Numbered from the stretch's first letter, positions 54,212 through 63,743 are shown. The stretch: DNA of 64,000 bases from Patulibacter brassicae (GCF_033949425.1 NZ_JAXAVX010000003.1:248001-312000); one strand, 5' to 3'. Numbers and translations are program-made. Notes: a model not told the origin generated them from the sequence alone.

Positions 54212-55033
54212 GTGCCCGCCGCGCTGATCGGTTCGCCGCCGACGGTCCTCCGGCCCGGTCGCGCGCGGCGCGCCCGACGGCACGCCGCGCGGGCCCTCGC
54301 CGCGGTGCCGGTCCGGCTGGAGACCCCGGGCGCGCGCCGTCGCACGGCGTCCGAGCGGCGCACCCGCGCGTTCGCCGCGGCGGCGGTCGTCACCGGAGTC
54401 GGGGCGGTCGCGCTCGAGGTCGCGCGCGTCTGGCGTCGCGGCTCGGCGCCGCTGCCGTCGGAGGCCGACCACGTGCTGGACGCCGGGGCGGAGGCCGTCG
54501 GCGAGACGGTCGCCGTCGCGGTGGCCGGCTACCGCGAGGGATCGGTCGGCGAGAACGCGCTGCTGCACCTCCTGCTCTCCTTCACGGGCACGTGGCTCGT
54601 GACGCGGCTGTCGACGAGCGTCATCCGCCGCCGGGGCGGCTTCGGCCCGTTGCGGGACGTCGTCGTCGGCGACACGCACGTCCACCACTTCGTCCCGGGC
54701 ATCGGGATGGCGTTCGCCGCGGGCGGCACGGCGATCCTCGCGGGCGCGGGCGGCGGTGGTCGCCGGCGCCTGCTCGGCTGGCTCGCCGTGCCGTACGGCG
54801 CCGGCCTGGCGCTGACCCTCGACGAGACCGCGCTGCTGCTGCGTCTCGACGACGTGTACTGGTCGGAGGAGGGCGTCGTGAGCGTCCACGTGACCCTCGG
54901 CTCGATCGCGCTGCTCTCGACGGCGCTCGTCGCGTCCCGGGTCGTGCGCCGCGGCGAGCAGGCCGTGCTGGCCGACCCGGACGACGACCGACCTTCCGAC
55001 CCCGACGCACCGCACCTGCGGGTGGTGGCATGA
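54212..55033 (+). CDS. Conserved integral membrane protein with HVHH motif
   Basis: 273 residues from GTG. About five TM segments; a loop with GDTHVHHFVPGIGMAFAAGG and a later LTLDETALLLRLDDVYW. The His cluster and the two acidic stretches are the most conserved-looking parts and could bind a metal. I recall similar uncharacterised actinobacterial membrane proteins with an HHxxxGI pattern but no function. The stop overlaps the RDD gene start (ATGA), so the two are co-expressed. Confidence 0.7.
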   Translation: MPAALIGSPPTVLRPGRARRARRHAARALAAVPVRLETPGARRRTASERRTRAFAAAAVVTGVGAVALEVARVWRRGSAPLPSEADHVLDAGAEAVGETVAVAVAGYREGSVGENALLHLLLSFTGTWLVTRLSTSVIRRRGGFGPLRDVVVGDTHVHHFVPGIGMAFAAGGTAILAGAGGGGRRRLLGWLAVPYGAGLALTLDETALLLRLDDVYWSEEGVVSVHVTLGSIALLSTALVASRVVRRGEQAVLADPDDDRPSDPDAPHLRVVA

Positions 55034-55746
55034 GCCAGGATCCTTCCCCTCCGGTCCCCGACGACCCGGTCCCGGAGCAGCCGCCCGGCGCCCGGCGCCC
55101 GGAGCGCCCGGATCCGCCGATCGACGACCCGACCGGCCGCCCGTCCGGGGATCCGCCGCCCGGCGAGCAGCCGGAGAAGATGCCCTACCCCGGCCCGTTC
55201 GGCATGCGCCGCCCGGACCCGATCGGCCCCGACGGCCGTCCGCTCGCCTCGTGGGGGCGTCGCGTCCTGGCCTTCGTCCTGGACTCGATGATCATCGGCC
55301 TGCTGAGCCTGCTGCTCGGCGCGATCGCCGAGGGCGCCACCGGCGAGGACGTCCTCGTCATCGGGGAGGAGAACCGCAACGCGATCGGCCTGGACGCGAT
55401 CTGGTCCGACGTCGGGGTCGGGGTCGCCGCGACGCTGCTGGCGACGCTCCTCTACGTCGTGCCGATGCTCGCCCGGACGAACGGCTTCACCGTCGGTCGC
55501 CGCGTGGCCAGGACGCAGCTCGTCCGCGCCGACGGCCAGCCGATCGAGCTGTGGTTCGCCACGACGCGGGAGATCTTCGTCAAGGGCCTCGGGGTTGCCG
55601 TCGTGGCCGCGCTGCCGGGCCTCGGCCCGATCATCGTCGCGGCGAACTACCTCTGGCCGATGGCCGACACCCAGCGCCGAGCGCTGCACGACTTCCCGCT
55701 CGACACGCGCACGGTCCGCACGAACGCCGAGCCGGCGACGAGCTGA
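55030..55746 (+). CDS. RDD-family membrane protein
   Basis: 238 residues. The N-terminal 65 residues are Pro/Asp/Arg-rich and disordered; the RDD domain follows with SWGRRVLAFVLDSMIIGLL (the Arg and Asp-Asp pattern, here R...LDS), a middle TM with RTNGFTVGRRVARTQLV (conserved GxTxGRR loop), and a last TM pair LGPIIVAANYLWPMAD. RDD proteins are small polytopic membrane proteins, some linked to ion or solute transport; role here unknown. Confidence 0.85.
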   Translation: MSQDPSPPVPDDPVPEQPPGARRPERPDPPIDDPTGRPSGDPPPGEQPEKMPYPGPFGMRRPDPIGPDGRPLASWGRRVLAFVLDSMIIGLLSLLLGAIAEGATGEDVLVIGEENRNAIGLDAIWSDVGVGVAATLLATLLYVVPMLARTNGFTVGRRVARTQLVRADGQPIELWFATTREIFVKGLGVAVVAALPGLGPIIVAANYLWPMADTQRRALHDFPLDTRTVRTNAEPATS

Positions 55747-55752
55747 GCGGGA

Positions 55753-57075
<1,323 letters not shown>

Positions 57076-57251
57076 GTCGGCAGGGAGGGTATCGACCGCT
57101 GCCTCGTGGACCGGTCGCGACCGCCGGCTGGCAGACGTCAGGAGGCCGGCGAGCCGCGGTCGCGAGCGGCGGCGGCGGACCCGGGAGGCCGCTGCGCGGC
57201 GGTCGCGGCCCGCGCCCGGCCCGGGGCGACGGCAGGACGCGGGGCGCGAGC

Positions 57252-58190
57252 TCAGCCCTGGTCGCGCCCGCGGCGCACCGGGCGGTGCGCGCCCTGCGGG
57301 TCGGTGCCCCAGGTCGGCGGGATGACCGGCGGCGGCGCGTCGTCGTCCCAGCCGCGGTCCCAGCGCTCGCCCTCGGAGGGCAGCAGGGCCCCCGGGTCGC
57401 CGGGGATGAGCGCTCCGGCACCGCCGGGGATCTCGTGGCCCGCGACGCCGAGGCCGGCGGCCTCGGCCCCCCACCGGTCGCGCGCGGGGCGCCCACCGGG
57501 GCCGCCGTCGGTCGGCTGCCGGTGCCGGTGGTCGACGGCGTCGGGGATCATCACGATCCGGCACATCTCCTCGAGCCGGGAGACGGTCCGCTCGCCGACC
57601 TGCTCCCGCAGCGCGTCGGGATCGAGGTTCGTCGTGATCATCACCGCGCGCTCCTCCTCGTAGCGCGCGTTGACGATCGAGTAGAGCTGCTCGAGGACCC
57701 ACGGCGTGGACTGCTCGGCGCCGACGTCGTCGATCTGCAGCAGGTCGACGCGGGTCAGCGCGTCGTGGAGCTGCAGCATGCTCAGGCCGCTGTCGTTGTC
57801 GAAGGTGTCGCGGATCTCGGCCAGCAGGCGCGGCAGCGAGTAGATCGCGACGGTCCGCCCGGCCTCGATCGCGTGCTTGGACACGAGCGTCGCCAGCGAC
57901 GTCTTCCCGTTCCCGGTCCCACCGGTGAGCCACAGCCCCTCGCCGGCGGCGAGCCGCTCGTCGAGGTGGGCGACGTAGTCGCGGGCGATCCCGACGACGC
58001 GGCGGTCCATGAGCGAGACCGGGGGCCGGTCGAACCCGAGGTCGCGGTACTTCTTCGCGATCCGGGCCCGGAGGCCGCCGGCCACGCGCCGGGCGCGCTG
58101 CTCGCCCTGGCAGCGGCAGGGGGTGGCGGTGCGGGTCCGGTCGTCGACGATCCAGCCGGAGCCGTCGCAGACGTCGTACGGGCAGCGCAC
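57252..58190 (-). CDS. DnaC/DnaI/IstB-like helicase-loader ATPase
   Basis: 312 residues from GTG, 3 nt after the dnaB stop. N-terminal Cys motif CPYDVC...CRC (Cys3, 8, 25, 27) looks like a zinc-binding head as in DnaI/DnaC-type loaders; Walker A GGTGNGKTS (90-98), Walker B LLQIDD (150-155), sensor TTNLDP, and an AAA+ lid with ERTVSRLEEMC. The last 80 residues are Pro/Gly-rich. Immediate coupling to dnaB suggests it loads or remodels DnaB. No transposase is nearby, so IstB of an insertion sequence is unlikely. Confidence 0.88.
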   Translation of the reverse strand: MRCPYDVCDGSGWIVDDRTRTATPCRCQGEQRARRVAGGLRARIAKKYRDLGFDRPPVSLMDRRVVGIARDYVAHLDERLAAGEGLWLTGGTGNGKTSLATLVSKHAIEAGRTVAIYSLPRLLAEIRDTFDNDSGLSMLQLHDALTRVDLLQIDDVGAEQSTPWVLEQLYSIVNARYEEERAVMITTNLDPDALREQVGERTVSRLEEMCRIVMIPDAVDHRHRQPTDGGPGGRPARDRWGAEAAGLGVAGHEIPGGAGALIPGDPGALLPSEGERWDRGWDDDAPPPVIPPTWGTDPQGAHRPVRRGRDQG

Positions 58191-58193
58191 GGG

Positions 58194-59765
58194 CTACGGG
58201 CTCCCCGGGAGCGGCGGGCCGCCGTTGCCCGGCAGCGGAGGGCCGCCGGCGCCCACCCCGACCGGCGGGCCGCCGCTGAAGTGCGCGGGCGGGCCGCCGT
58301 CGTCGGGCCGGTGGGCGAGGGTCAGGAAGCGCGGGTACTCGCTCTGGAACAGGAGCTTCACGGTCCCGAGGCGACCCGAGCGGTTCTTGGCGATGATGAG
58401 CTCCGCGACGCCCGGCTCCTCCGTGGTCTCCGGGTTGTAGTAGTCGTCGCGGTAGAGGAACATCACCTGGTCGGCGTCCTGCTCGATGTTCCCCGACTCG
58501 CGCAGGTCGCTGAGCATCGGCCGCTTGTCGGGCCGGCTCTCCACCGCGCGGGAGAGCTGCGACAGGGCGATCACCGGGCAGCGGAGCTCCTGGGCGAGGA
58601 TCTTCAGCCCGCGCGACATCTCGCCGACCTGCTGGACGCGGTTCTCCGCGCGCCCGTCGGCCCGCATGAGCTGCAGGTAGTCGACGATCACGAGCGAGAC
58701 GCCGTGCGGCTGCGAGGACGCGAGCCGGCGGGCCTTCGCGCGGACCTCCATGATCCCGATGTCCGAGCTGTCGTCGATGTAGAGCGGCGACTGCGACAGC
58801 CGGTCGGCGACCTCGAGGACGTCGGGCCAGCGGTCGCCGATCCGGCCCTTGCGCACGTCGTCGCCCTTGATCGCGGCCTGCGAGGCGATGACGCGCTGCA
58901 GGAGCTCGCGCTCCGGCATCTCGAGCGAGAACAGGGCGACGGCGCCCTTGTTCTGGAGCGCGACGTTCTCGGCGAGGTTCGTCACGAGCGCCGACTTGCC
59001 CATCGCCGGCCGAGCGGCGAGGACGATCATCGCTCCCGGCTGCAGGCCGGCGGTCGCGAGGTCGAGGTCCCGGAAGCCCGTCTCCAGGCCGGTGATGTCG
59101 CGACCGTCCTTCTCGAGCTCCTCGAGGTGCTGGACGGCGGCGTCGACGAGCTCGCCGACGGCCGTCAGGCCCTGCGTCGTCTCGCTCTGGGAGACCTCGA
59201 AGACCCGGGCCTGCGCGCGCTCGAGGACGTCGGCGGGGTCCTGGTCCCCTCGCGAGATCTCCAGCTGGATGTCATAGGTCGCCTGCTGCAGCCGCCGGAG
59301 GCGGCCGAGCTCGAGGACGATCTGCGCGTGGCGCGGGAGCGACGCGACGTCGGTGACCGCGGAGGCGAGGCTCCAGACGGCGTCCTCGCCGCCGGCCTGC
59401 TCGAGCGCCGCGTTGCGCCGCAGCCGGTCGACGACGGTGATCGAGTCGACGGGCTGGCTCTCGCCGTAGAGCTGGCGGATCGCCTCGTAGATCGCCTGGT
59501 GGCGGGCGAGGTAGAAGTCCTCCGCGCGCAGGCCGTCGTCGATCGTGACCGCGTAGCGCGCCTGCTCGGAGAGCATGAGCGCCCCGAGCACCGCCTGCTC
59601 GGCCCGCAGGTCGTGCGGCGGCACGTGGGCGGCGGCCGCCGGGGTACCGCCCTCGCCGCCCAGGGCACCGAGGTCCATGCTCGTGCCCGCGTCGTCGTCG
59701 CCCGCGAACGCGTAGCCGTCGTCGGAACCGTCGTACGGGGTCGGGTCGTGGTCGTCGGTGGACAT
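58194..59765 (-). CDS. dnaB: Replicative DNA helicase DnaB
   Basis: 523 residues from the ATG at 59765. An acidic N-terminal extension (about 45 residues), DnaB_N (50-150: PPHDLRAEQAVLGALML), linker, and RecA-like domain with Walker A ARPAMGKSA (251-259), VIVDYLQLMRA, LSQLSRAVE and arginine-finger segment RSGRLGTVKL. No intein interrupts it. The tail has four GGPP repeats after the usual end at HRPDD, low-complexity and probably flexible. Hexameric 5'-3' helicase at replication forks. Confidence 0.96.
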   Translation of the reverse strand: MSTDDHDPTPYDGSDDGYAFAGDDDAGTSMDLGALGGEGGTPAAAAHVPPHDLRAEQAVLGALMLSEQARYAVTIDDGLRAEDFYLARHQAIYEAIRQLYGESQPVDSITVVDRLRRNAALEQAGGEDAVWSLASAVTDVASLPRHAQIVLELGRLRRLQQATYDIQLEISRGDQDPADVLERAQARVFEVSQSETTQGLTAVGELVDAAVQHLEELEKDGRDITGLETGFRDLDLATAGLQPGAMIVLAARPAMGKSALVTNLAENVALQNKGAVALFSLEMPERELLQRVIASQAAIKGDDVRKGRIGDRWPDVLEVADRLSQSPLYIDDSSDIGIMEVRAKARRLASSQPHGVSLVIVDYLQLMRADGRAENRVQQVGEMSRGLKILAQELRCPVIALSQLSRAVESRPDKRPMLSDLRESGNIEQDADQVMFLYRDDYYNPETTEEPGVAELIIAKNRSGRLGTVKLLFQSEYPRFLTLAHRPDDGGPPAHFSGGPPVGVGAGGPPLPGNGGPPLPGSP

Positions 59766-59980
59766 GGGAACGGCGAGCGGGGCCGCGGGCGTCGGAGGGT
59801 CGCTCACGACCTTCGCACCCGGGGCGGCGGGACGCAGGCACCCGTGCGGCGGAGCCGCCCGGGGCGTGCGGAGGTCGGAACCTAGCAGCGGCGGGACCGC
59901 TGGCCGCGGAGCGCGGGACGACCTCCCCGCTCCGTGCGGGAAATCCCGCGTCCCGCGGCGTGACCCGGCCCCGGAACGCA

Positions 59981-60005
59981 CGACGGCGCCCGGAGGGCGC
60001 CGTCG
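59981..60005 (-). terminator. Terminator hairpin downstream of rplI
   Basis: CGACGGCGCCC and GGGCGCCGTCG form a perfect 11-bp stem with a 3-nt loop, 34 nt after the rplI stop. On the minus strand it is followed by TGCGTTCCGGGG, similar to the tail after the rpsF hairpin. Confidence 0.65.
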
Positions 60006-60039
60006 GAGCAGCAGGTCGCCGCGGAGCGGCGGGCGCGGA

Positions 60040-60492
60040 TCAGCGCTCGGTGACCACCATGGTCTTGACGTTCGCGATGACGCCCTCGGCGAGCTCCACG
60101 TCGACGACGTACGTGCCGGTCGCGCGGATCGGCTCGGCGAGCCGGACGCGGCGACGGTCGACCTCGACGCCGCGCGCCTCCTGGATCGCGTCGGCGATGT
60201 CCTGCGCGGTGACCGAGCCGAAGAGGCGGCCGTCCTCGCCCGTCTGGTGGGTGATGGTGAGGACGGTGTTCGTCAGCTGGTCGGCGAGCTCGCGCGCCTG
60301 GCCGATGGCCTCGGCGCGCTGGCGGGCCTGCGCCTCGGCGACGCGCGCGGCGTGCTCGATGGCGGTCTTCGTCGCGGGCGCGGCGAGCTGACGGGGGAGC
60401 AGGTAGTTGCGGAGGTACCCCTTGGACACCTCGACCACGGCACCCTTGGCGCCGAGCTGCGGAACGTCCTGGAGAAGAATCGCCTCAGGCAT
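60040..60492 (-). CDS. rplI: 50S ribosomal protein L9
   Basis: 150 residues from the ATG at 60492. The N-terminal rRNA-binding domain has LGAKGAVVEVSKGYLRNYLLP, the L9 signature; a long connecting helix (about 40-75) and the C-terminal domain (DGRLFGSVTAQDIADAI) follow. The open frame upstream to 60558 is not part of the family. It sits between ssb and dnaB as usual, but rpsR, normally between ssb and rplI, is missing. Confidence 0.96.
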   Translation of the reverse strand: MPEAILLQDVPQLGAKGAVVEVSKGYLRNYLLPRQLAAPATKTAIEHAARVAEAQARQRAEAIGQARELADQLTNTVLTITHQTGEDGRLFGSVTAQDIADAIQEARGVEVDRRRVRLAEPIRATGTYVVDVELAEGVIANVKTMVVTER

Positions 60493-60681
60493 GCGTGTCA
60501 CGTGCAGTCGTGGATCGGAGACCGGGCGCAGCAGCACGCGCGCCGCACGGCCGGACACGAGAGGATGGCACGTCGGTCCGGTCCCGCGCGGTGCGACCCC
60601 GTCCCGGCGGAGCGGCGGTGCGGTCCGCGCGAGCCGCTCCGGACGGGATCTGCCTGCGTACGGGCGCCGCGGTCCTCGTGC

Positions 60682-61284
60682 CTAGAACGGGATGTCGTCG
60701 TCGGCCGGCGCGCCGACGCCCTGGTTGTAGCCCCCGCCGCTCCCGCCGCCCTGGCGCGGACCGCCGAAGTCGCCCTGGTCCACGGCGTAGTTGCCGCCGC
60801 CGCCGAAGCCGCCGGCCGCCGCGGGCTGGGGCTGCTGCGGCGGGGCCTGCTGCGGCGCCTGGGCGGGCGGGGCGCCCCAGTCGTCCTGCGGCGCGGGCTG
60901 CTGCTGGTTCCAGCCACCGCCGTTGCCGCCACCGCCGCCACCGCCCGGAGCGCCGTCGCGGCCCCCGATGAACTGGACCTCCTGCGCGACGATCTCGATC
61001 GACTCGCGCTTGTTGCCCTGCTGGTCCTGCCACTCCCGCCAGCGCAGACGGCCGTCGACGGCGACCTGCCGCCCCTTGCTGAGGAAGCGCCCCGCGGCGT
61101 CGGCGGAGTTGCCGAAGATCGAGACGTTGAAGAAGTTCGGCTCCTCGACCCACTCGCCGGACTGGTCGCGACGGCGGCTGTTGACGGCCACGCGCAGGCT
61201 GCAGACCGACCCTCCGGACGGGAGGGTGCGGAGCTCGGGGTCGCGGGTCAGGTTCCCGACGATCGTGACGCGGTTGATCGGCAT
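60682..61284 (-). CDS. ssb: Single-stranded DNA-binding protein
   Basis: 200 residues from the ATG at 61284. The OB fold covers 1-112 (NRVTIVGNLTRDPELR, WREWQDQQGNKRESIEIVA). A Gly/Gln/Pro-rich linker follows, then the acidic tip DDDIPF that recruits replication and repair proteins. The frame extends upstream to 61620 but that part is repeat-derived. A purine stretch GAGAGAGAG just before the ATG is the likely ribosome-binding site. Confidence 0.96.
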   Translation of the reverse strand: MPINRVTIVGNLTRDPELRTLPSGGSVCSLRVAVNSRRRDQSGEWVEEPNFFNVSIFGNSADAAGRFLSKGRQVAVDGRLRWREWQDQQGNKRESIEIVAQEVQFIGGRDGAPGGGGGGGNGGGWNQQQPAPQDDWGAPPAQAPQQAPPQQPQPAAAGGFGGGGNYAVDQGDFGGPRQGGGSGGGYNQGVGAPADDDIPF

Positions 61285-61640
61285 CGTGTGCTCTCTCTCG
61301 TTTCCAGGGGGCCGAGCGACCGTACCGCGCGGCGGGCGGTGCGCCGCCGCTCGTGACGGCTTCGGCGCGCTCTCCGGACGACATCGACGCGCGGAGCCGG
61401 AGAGTCGCGGCTGCGGCCAGCATGGCAGGGCTCTCGGACGCGGTTCGGGCCGCGCGAGAACCCCCTGGAAACGGCCGGTTCGCCGGTGTCCGGGGCGGCG
61501 CGCGGACCGGGCGGGACGGGCCGGCGCGCGCCGGCCGCCCGGGACCGGCGAAGCGCTCCGAGGAAGCCGACGGGCACGCCGACGGACAGACCGGCGGGCG
61601 CCGAGGACCGACGGGAGCACGGCGGAACGCCGGCCGCGGC

Positions 61641-61706
61641 ACGTCGGGACGCCGGCCGGGGGACGTCGGAACGCCGGCCGGGGGACGTCGGAACGCCGCC
61701 CGGGCC
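61641..61706. repeat. 22-bp tandem repeat, three units
   Basis: The unit is ACGTCGG(G/A)ACGCCGGCCGGGGG. Units start at 61641, 61663 and 61685; the last diverges at its end, and a partial unit (GGAACGCCGGCCG) precedes the first. Confidence 0.65.
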
Positions 61707-61775
61707 CACCGACACGCCGGTCGTGCCAGAGGACCGCGGCCCCGTTGCCGACGCGCCCCGCCCCCGGAACGACGA

Positions 61776-61796
61776 ACGCCGCCCGGTGGGCGGCGT
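61776..61796 (-). terminator. Terminator hairpin downstream of rpsF
   Basis: ACGCCGCCC (61776-61784) and GGGCGGCGT (61788-61796) form a perfect stem with a 3-nt loop, 41 nt after the rpsF stop. On the minus strand TCGTCGTTCCGGGGG follows. Confidence 0.6.
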
Positions 61797-61837
61797 GCGA
61801 GGGGCCCCGCCGAGGCGGGTGCGACGGTGCGTCGGGC

Positions 61838-62188
61838 TCAGGCGGCCGCGGCGGCGGCGTCGATCGCGCGGAGGTCCGGGAGGTCGACCGGGTTGCGGTC
61901 GAGCTTGATGATCCGGTGGCGCACGACGATGTCGGCGATCTTCAGCTGGCGATCGAGCTCGTTGAGCAGCTCGACCGGACCCTGGAAGCGGAAGACGCGG
62001 TACTCGGCCGTCGTCTCGTCGCCGATCGGGTAGGCGAGCTGGCGCACGCCCCACTCCCGGCCCTCGAGCACCGTGCCCTGGCCCTGGATGAGCTGCTCGA
62101 CCTCGACGGCCAGCTTCTGGCGCGCCTCCTCCTCGGCGGAGGCGAGGAGCAGGAGGACGAGGTCGTAGGAAGGTGCGGGAGCGGCCAT
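61838..62188 (-). CDS. rpsF: 30S ribosomal protein S6
   Basis: 116 residues from the ATG at 62188. SYDLVLLLLASAEEEA, WGVRQLAYPIGDETTAEYRVF and the end DIVVRHRIIKLDR match the S6 ferredoxin-like fold. The C-terminal 15 residues are Ala-rich. S6 normally pairs with S18, whose gene is not found next to it here. TACCTT at 62222-62227 (minus strand) is a possible -10 box. Confidence 0.93.
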   Translation of the reverse strand: MAAPAPSYDLVLLLLASAEEEARQKLAVEVEQLIQGQGTVLEGREWGVRQLAYPIGDETTAEYRVFRFQGPVELLNELDRQLKIADIVVRHRIIKLDRNPVDLPDLRAIDAAAAAA

Positions 62189-62537
62189 GAGAAAGGTGTT
62201 TCGCTGCGGGAGCGGCGACCGAAGGTAGCAGAGCCCACCGGCCCGCCGTCGCCCGGTCGAGGCGCGCGACGGGCGCTCCCACGGGCGGCCGAGGCGCTCC
62301 GACCTCCCCACGCGCGTCGCGTGTCGGGGACGCTTCGGCTCCCGAGCGCGGGCCGACGCGCGCGGGCCGACGCCCGCGTGGCCCACGTCGCGTGTCGGGG
62401 ACGGTCCGAGGCCCGGACCCGGACCGACACGCGCGGACGTCCTCGCATCGCCGGATCGCGTGTCGGGGGCGTTCCGGGACCCGAACGCCACGGTCCGTGG
62501 GGAGAACCGCGCCGCGCCGCCGGGTCAGGGAAGCACG
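62189..62537. other. Non-coding stretch with a thrice-repeated 16-mer
   Basis: 349 bp between the divergent rpsF and the hypothetical TM gene. TCGCGTGTCGGGG(A/G)CG occurs at 62317, 62388 and 62456, each followed by nTYCGRnnnCCCGRR-type sequence. No gene is seen. Confidence 0.6.
62317..62486. repeat. Three spaced copies of a 30-bp motif
   Basis: Copies begin at 62317, 62388 and 62456 (spacing 71 and 68 bp). The first 16 bases are identical except for one A/G change in the third copy. The last copy ends about 50 bp before the ATG at 62538. Confidence 0.6.
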
Positions 62538-63347
62538 ATGCCGCTCCCCCGTCTCGATCCCTCCCATCCGCTCGCGCGCGTGCGCTGGGCGAACGTCCTC
62601 GCCGTCCTGGCGGTCGCGGGCGCCGTGCTGGTGCTCGCGGCGTGGCCGCGGGTCGGCGGCGGTCCGCCGGCGGTGCCCGACGGCGACCGCCGGTCGCTCA
62701 CCGGCGAGCCGCTCGCGGCGGCGCCCGGAGCGCCGGGGGACCGCCGAACCGCGCCGGGCCTCGGCGACGCGGGCGCGCGCGGGCCCGCCGTCGAGGGGCC
62801 GGCCGACGGGGACGGCGGGGCGTCGCCCGATCGGGACGCGCACCCGGACGGCGGCACGACGGACCATCTCGGAGGCACGCCCGGCGGTGCGGGCGACGTC
62901 GAGCGGGAGCGCGCGAGGGCCGACGACGGTCGGGGCGGGACGCGCGGAGGCCCCGGGCGCGACGGAGACCGAGCGGCGGGCGGCGACCGGCGCGCCGCCG
63001 GCGACTCGGCCGGCCGAGAGGAGCGCGCCGAGGGTCGTGCCCGCCGAGCGGACGGGCGGCAGCGGCGGGCGGGCCGGCGGGGGCAGCGCGCCGCCCGCCG
63101 GGCGTCGACCGGGACCCGCAGGCGGTCCGCCGATCGGCGTCGGCGCGCACGACGGCGCGCGTCCGCCGCCCGTCGCCCGCGCGCCGCGCGGACGGCCCGG
63201 TCGGCGCCGGCGGCCCGCCCGTCGCCGCGGCGACCGGCTCCGGCCGTCCGTCCCGCACCGGCGGCGGCGGTCCGCCCGGCCCCGGCCCGCCCGCACCCGC
63301 GACCCGCGCGTCCCTCCGGTGCGTCCTCCGAGTTCGGCCAGCCGTAG
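62538..63347 (+). CDS. Hypothetical single-TM protein with long disordered tail
   Basis: 269 residues from the ATG at 62538 (frame open further upstream through the repeats). A short basic start (PLPRLDPSHPLARVRW) leads into one clear TM helix, ANVLAVLAVAGAVLVLAAWP (about 18-37). About 225 residues rich in Gly, Asp, Arg, Ala and Pro follow with no visible fold. The TM start looks real; the tail could be an accident of high GC. No function proposed. Confidence 0.45.
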   Translation: MPLPRLDPSHPLARVRWANVLAVLAVAGAVLVLAAWPRVGGGPPAVPDGDRRSLTGEPLAAAPGAPGDRRTAPGLGDAGARGPAVEGPADGDGGASPDRDAHPDGGTTDHLGGTPGGAGDVERERARADDGRGGTRGGPGRDGDRAAGGDRRAAGDSAGREERAEGRARRADGRQRRAGRRGQRAARRASTGTRRRSADRRRRARRRASAARRPRAARTARSAPAARPSPRRPAPAVRPAPAAAVRPAPARPHPRPARPSGASSEFGQP

Positions 63348-63743
63348 GCGCGCCGGCGACCGCGGCTCACCGTGCCGCGTCGCCACCGCCGCCGCCCCGC
63401 CGAGTCCAGGCCGCTGTCCGGGGCGGCCACCCTGCCGCGTCGCGACCGCTGCCCCGCCGAGTCCAGGCCGCCGCCGCGGCGGCCACCGTGCCGCGTCGCC
63501 ACCGCCGCCGCCCCGCCGAGTCCAGGCCGCTGTCCGGGGCGGCCACCCTGCCGCGTCGCGACCGCCGCCCCGCCGAGTCCAGGCCGCCGCCGCGGCGGCC
63601 ACCGTGCCGCGTCGCCACCGCCGCTGCCCCGCCCAGCCAAGTCGCCCGGCGGCGACGGTGCCGCTGGCCTCCGAGATCGACGACGCGCGTCGTGCCGCGC
63701 CGCCCCGGCCGGCCGACGGGTGGAGGCCCGGGACCCGGACCGA
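63348..63743. other. Non-coding stretch dominated by a 116-bp tandem repeat
   Basis: 396 bp between the hypothetical gene and the convergent otsA end. Most of it is the repeat at 63369-63634; nothing else is recognised. Confidence 0.6.
63369..63634. repeat. 116-bp tandem repeat, 2.3 copies
   Basis: Units begin ACCGTGCCGCGTCGCC at 63369, 63485 and 63601, exactly 116 bp apart. Copies 1 and 2 differ at a single base (T at 63450, C at 63566). Each unit is itself two half-units (60 and 56 bp) sharing CTGCCGCGTCGC/GTGCCGCGTCGC and CCCCGCCGAGTCCAGGCCG. Confidence 0.85.

Larger units (their letters stand above)
61285..61837. other. Non-coding gap between rpsF and ssb, with repeats
   Basis: 553 bp without a credible gene, unusual because rpsF and ssb are normally adjacent. 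It holds the 22-bp tandem repeat at 61641-61706 and the rpsF terminator hairpin at 61776-61796. Confidence 0.6.

Noticed and set aside
57252..58190. IstB protein of an IS21-type insertion sequence
   Set aside because: No IstA transposase or terminal repeats nearby, and it is coupled to dnaB; a helicase loader fits better.
58194..59765. Possible intein in DnaB
   Set aside because: The helicase motifs follow each other at normal spacing and the protein has normal length, so no intein is present.
60493..60681. A possible rpsR gene between ssb and rplI
   Set aside because: No S18 motif (such as a C-x-x-C or KRLxxFLx segment) was found in any frame of these 189 bp.
63369..63634. CRISPR array in the repeat at the window end
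   Set aside because: Units are directly adjacent 116-bp copies without unique spacers of constant length, and no cas genes are present.
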